Part shown: one piece after another, positions 63,885-64,000 of the stretch
How positions within the stretch are numbered: position 1 is the first letter of the stretch
Layout of the letters: every line of letters starts with the position of its first letter
Source of the DNA: Stagnihabitans sp038231395
GTDB taxonomy: Bacteria > Pseudomonadota > Alphaproteobacteria > Rhodobacterales > Rhodobacteraceae
Length of the DNA stretch: 64,000 nt
Assembly (NCBI GenBank): GCA_038231395.1
Contig: JBBRLL010000002.1
Location: 78,095-142,094 of the forward strand
Reading direction: 5' to 3'
Made by a program: the position numbers and the translations under genes
Notes under the pieces: generated by a model
The model's input: only the letters and a program-made list of their open reading frames with translations
What the model was told of the DNA's origin: nothing
Database searches by the model: none

Positions 63885-64000
63885 TCATGCGGCCCGTCTG
63901 CTGTTTGCGACTGTCAGACGACCGTCGAGGACGGCGGCCCTTGTGACGGCTACTCGGTGAGCCCCTTTGGGCGACCACCGCATCCTTCTGCGTTTTCCCA
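63885..64000 (-). mobile_element. Possible tail of a transposase reading frame
   Basis: The minus strand carries an open frame that enters from the right edge and stops at 63885. Its residues include KRRMRWSPKGAHRVAVTRAA and then VLDGRLTVANSRRAA before the stop. The MRWSPKGA stretch recalls the C-terminal end of some DDE transposases (ISKra4-like), but the fragment is short and the family is uncertain. Its position exactly where the baseplate gene loses its N-terminus supports an insertion-sequence end. Inverted repeats could not be identified. Confidence 0.35.

Noticed and set aside
1..64000. tRNA, rRNA and prophage integration sites
   Set aside because: Reading the intergenic regions by eye showed no cloverleaf-like sequence, rRNA segment or att-type direct repeats; the tail-like genes at the right lack capsid or integrase partners within the window.

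Overview
The window looks like chromosomal DNA of an alphaproteobacterium, most likely a Rhodobacteraceae/Roseobacter-type organism. The support is high G+C, dense operons with 1-4 base start/stop overlaps, frequent GTG/TTG starts, a VPLPA-type C-terminal sorting signal, and a rhizobial/roseobacter-style glycerol ABC transporter locus. No rRNA, tRNA, CRISPR array or complete insertion sequence was recognised.

Layout. 1-1.1 kb: a polysaccharide export protein cut by the window edge. 1.3-17 kb: a type II secretion system in two divergent operons, gspL-M-E-F-(binding-protein-like lipoprotein)-J-K leftwards and gspG-H-I-C-D rightwards. It has its own prepilin peptidase, a DUF4331 protein with a signal peptide (candidate substrate), a membrane-anchored TPR protein and a HupE/UreJ-type membrane protein. 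17.2-23.7 kb: three unrecognised same-strand genes (161, 909 and 1071 aa) without signal peptides, strongly helical or coiled-coil. 23.9-29.7 kb: a leftward operon of an RpiR-type regulator, a ferric-type ABC importer and an FTR1-like membrane protein. 30-34.9 kb: MFS transporter, GDSL hydrolase with VPLPA anchor, small hypothetical protein, TPR protein and a DUF6065-like protein. 34.9-43.6 kb: glycerol catabolism and uptake, glpR divergent from glpD-S-T-P-Q-U-V, closed by a clear terminator.

43.8-52.3 kb: a SARP/BTAD-type regulator surrounded by a lipoprotein operon, a vanadium-haloperoxidase-like enzyme with a His/Ser-repeat N-terminus, a subtilisin-family protease, a PhcB-like methyltransferase and a DUF1906-SH3 protein. 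Three intergenic regions in this block carry four copies of one 16-bp motif, CGTCA-N6-CGTCA, with the 11-bp repeat period expected for SARP regulators. This suggests a local regulon.

52.7-64 kb: a fosmidomycin-resistance-type MFS exporter, then the distal part of a leftward contractile-injection-system-like operon: two baseplate J/TIGR02243-like proteins, a tail-protein-I/TIGR02242-like protein, a 1069-aa beta-helix protein and a LysM protein. The first baseplate gene lacks its N-terminal half. It abuts a reading-frame tail that resembles a transposase, so the system may be interrupted at or just beyond the right edge.

The most novel-looking elements are the SARP motif regulon beside the injection-system operon, the uncharacterised 17-24 kb cassette, and the type II system with embedded accessory genes.
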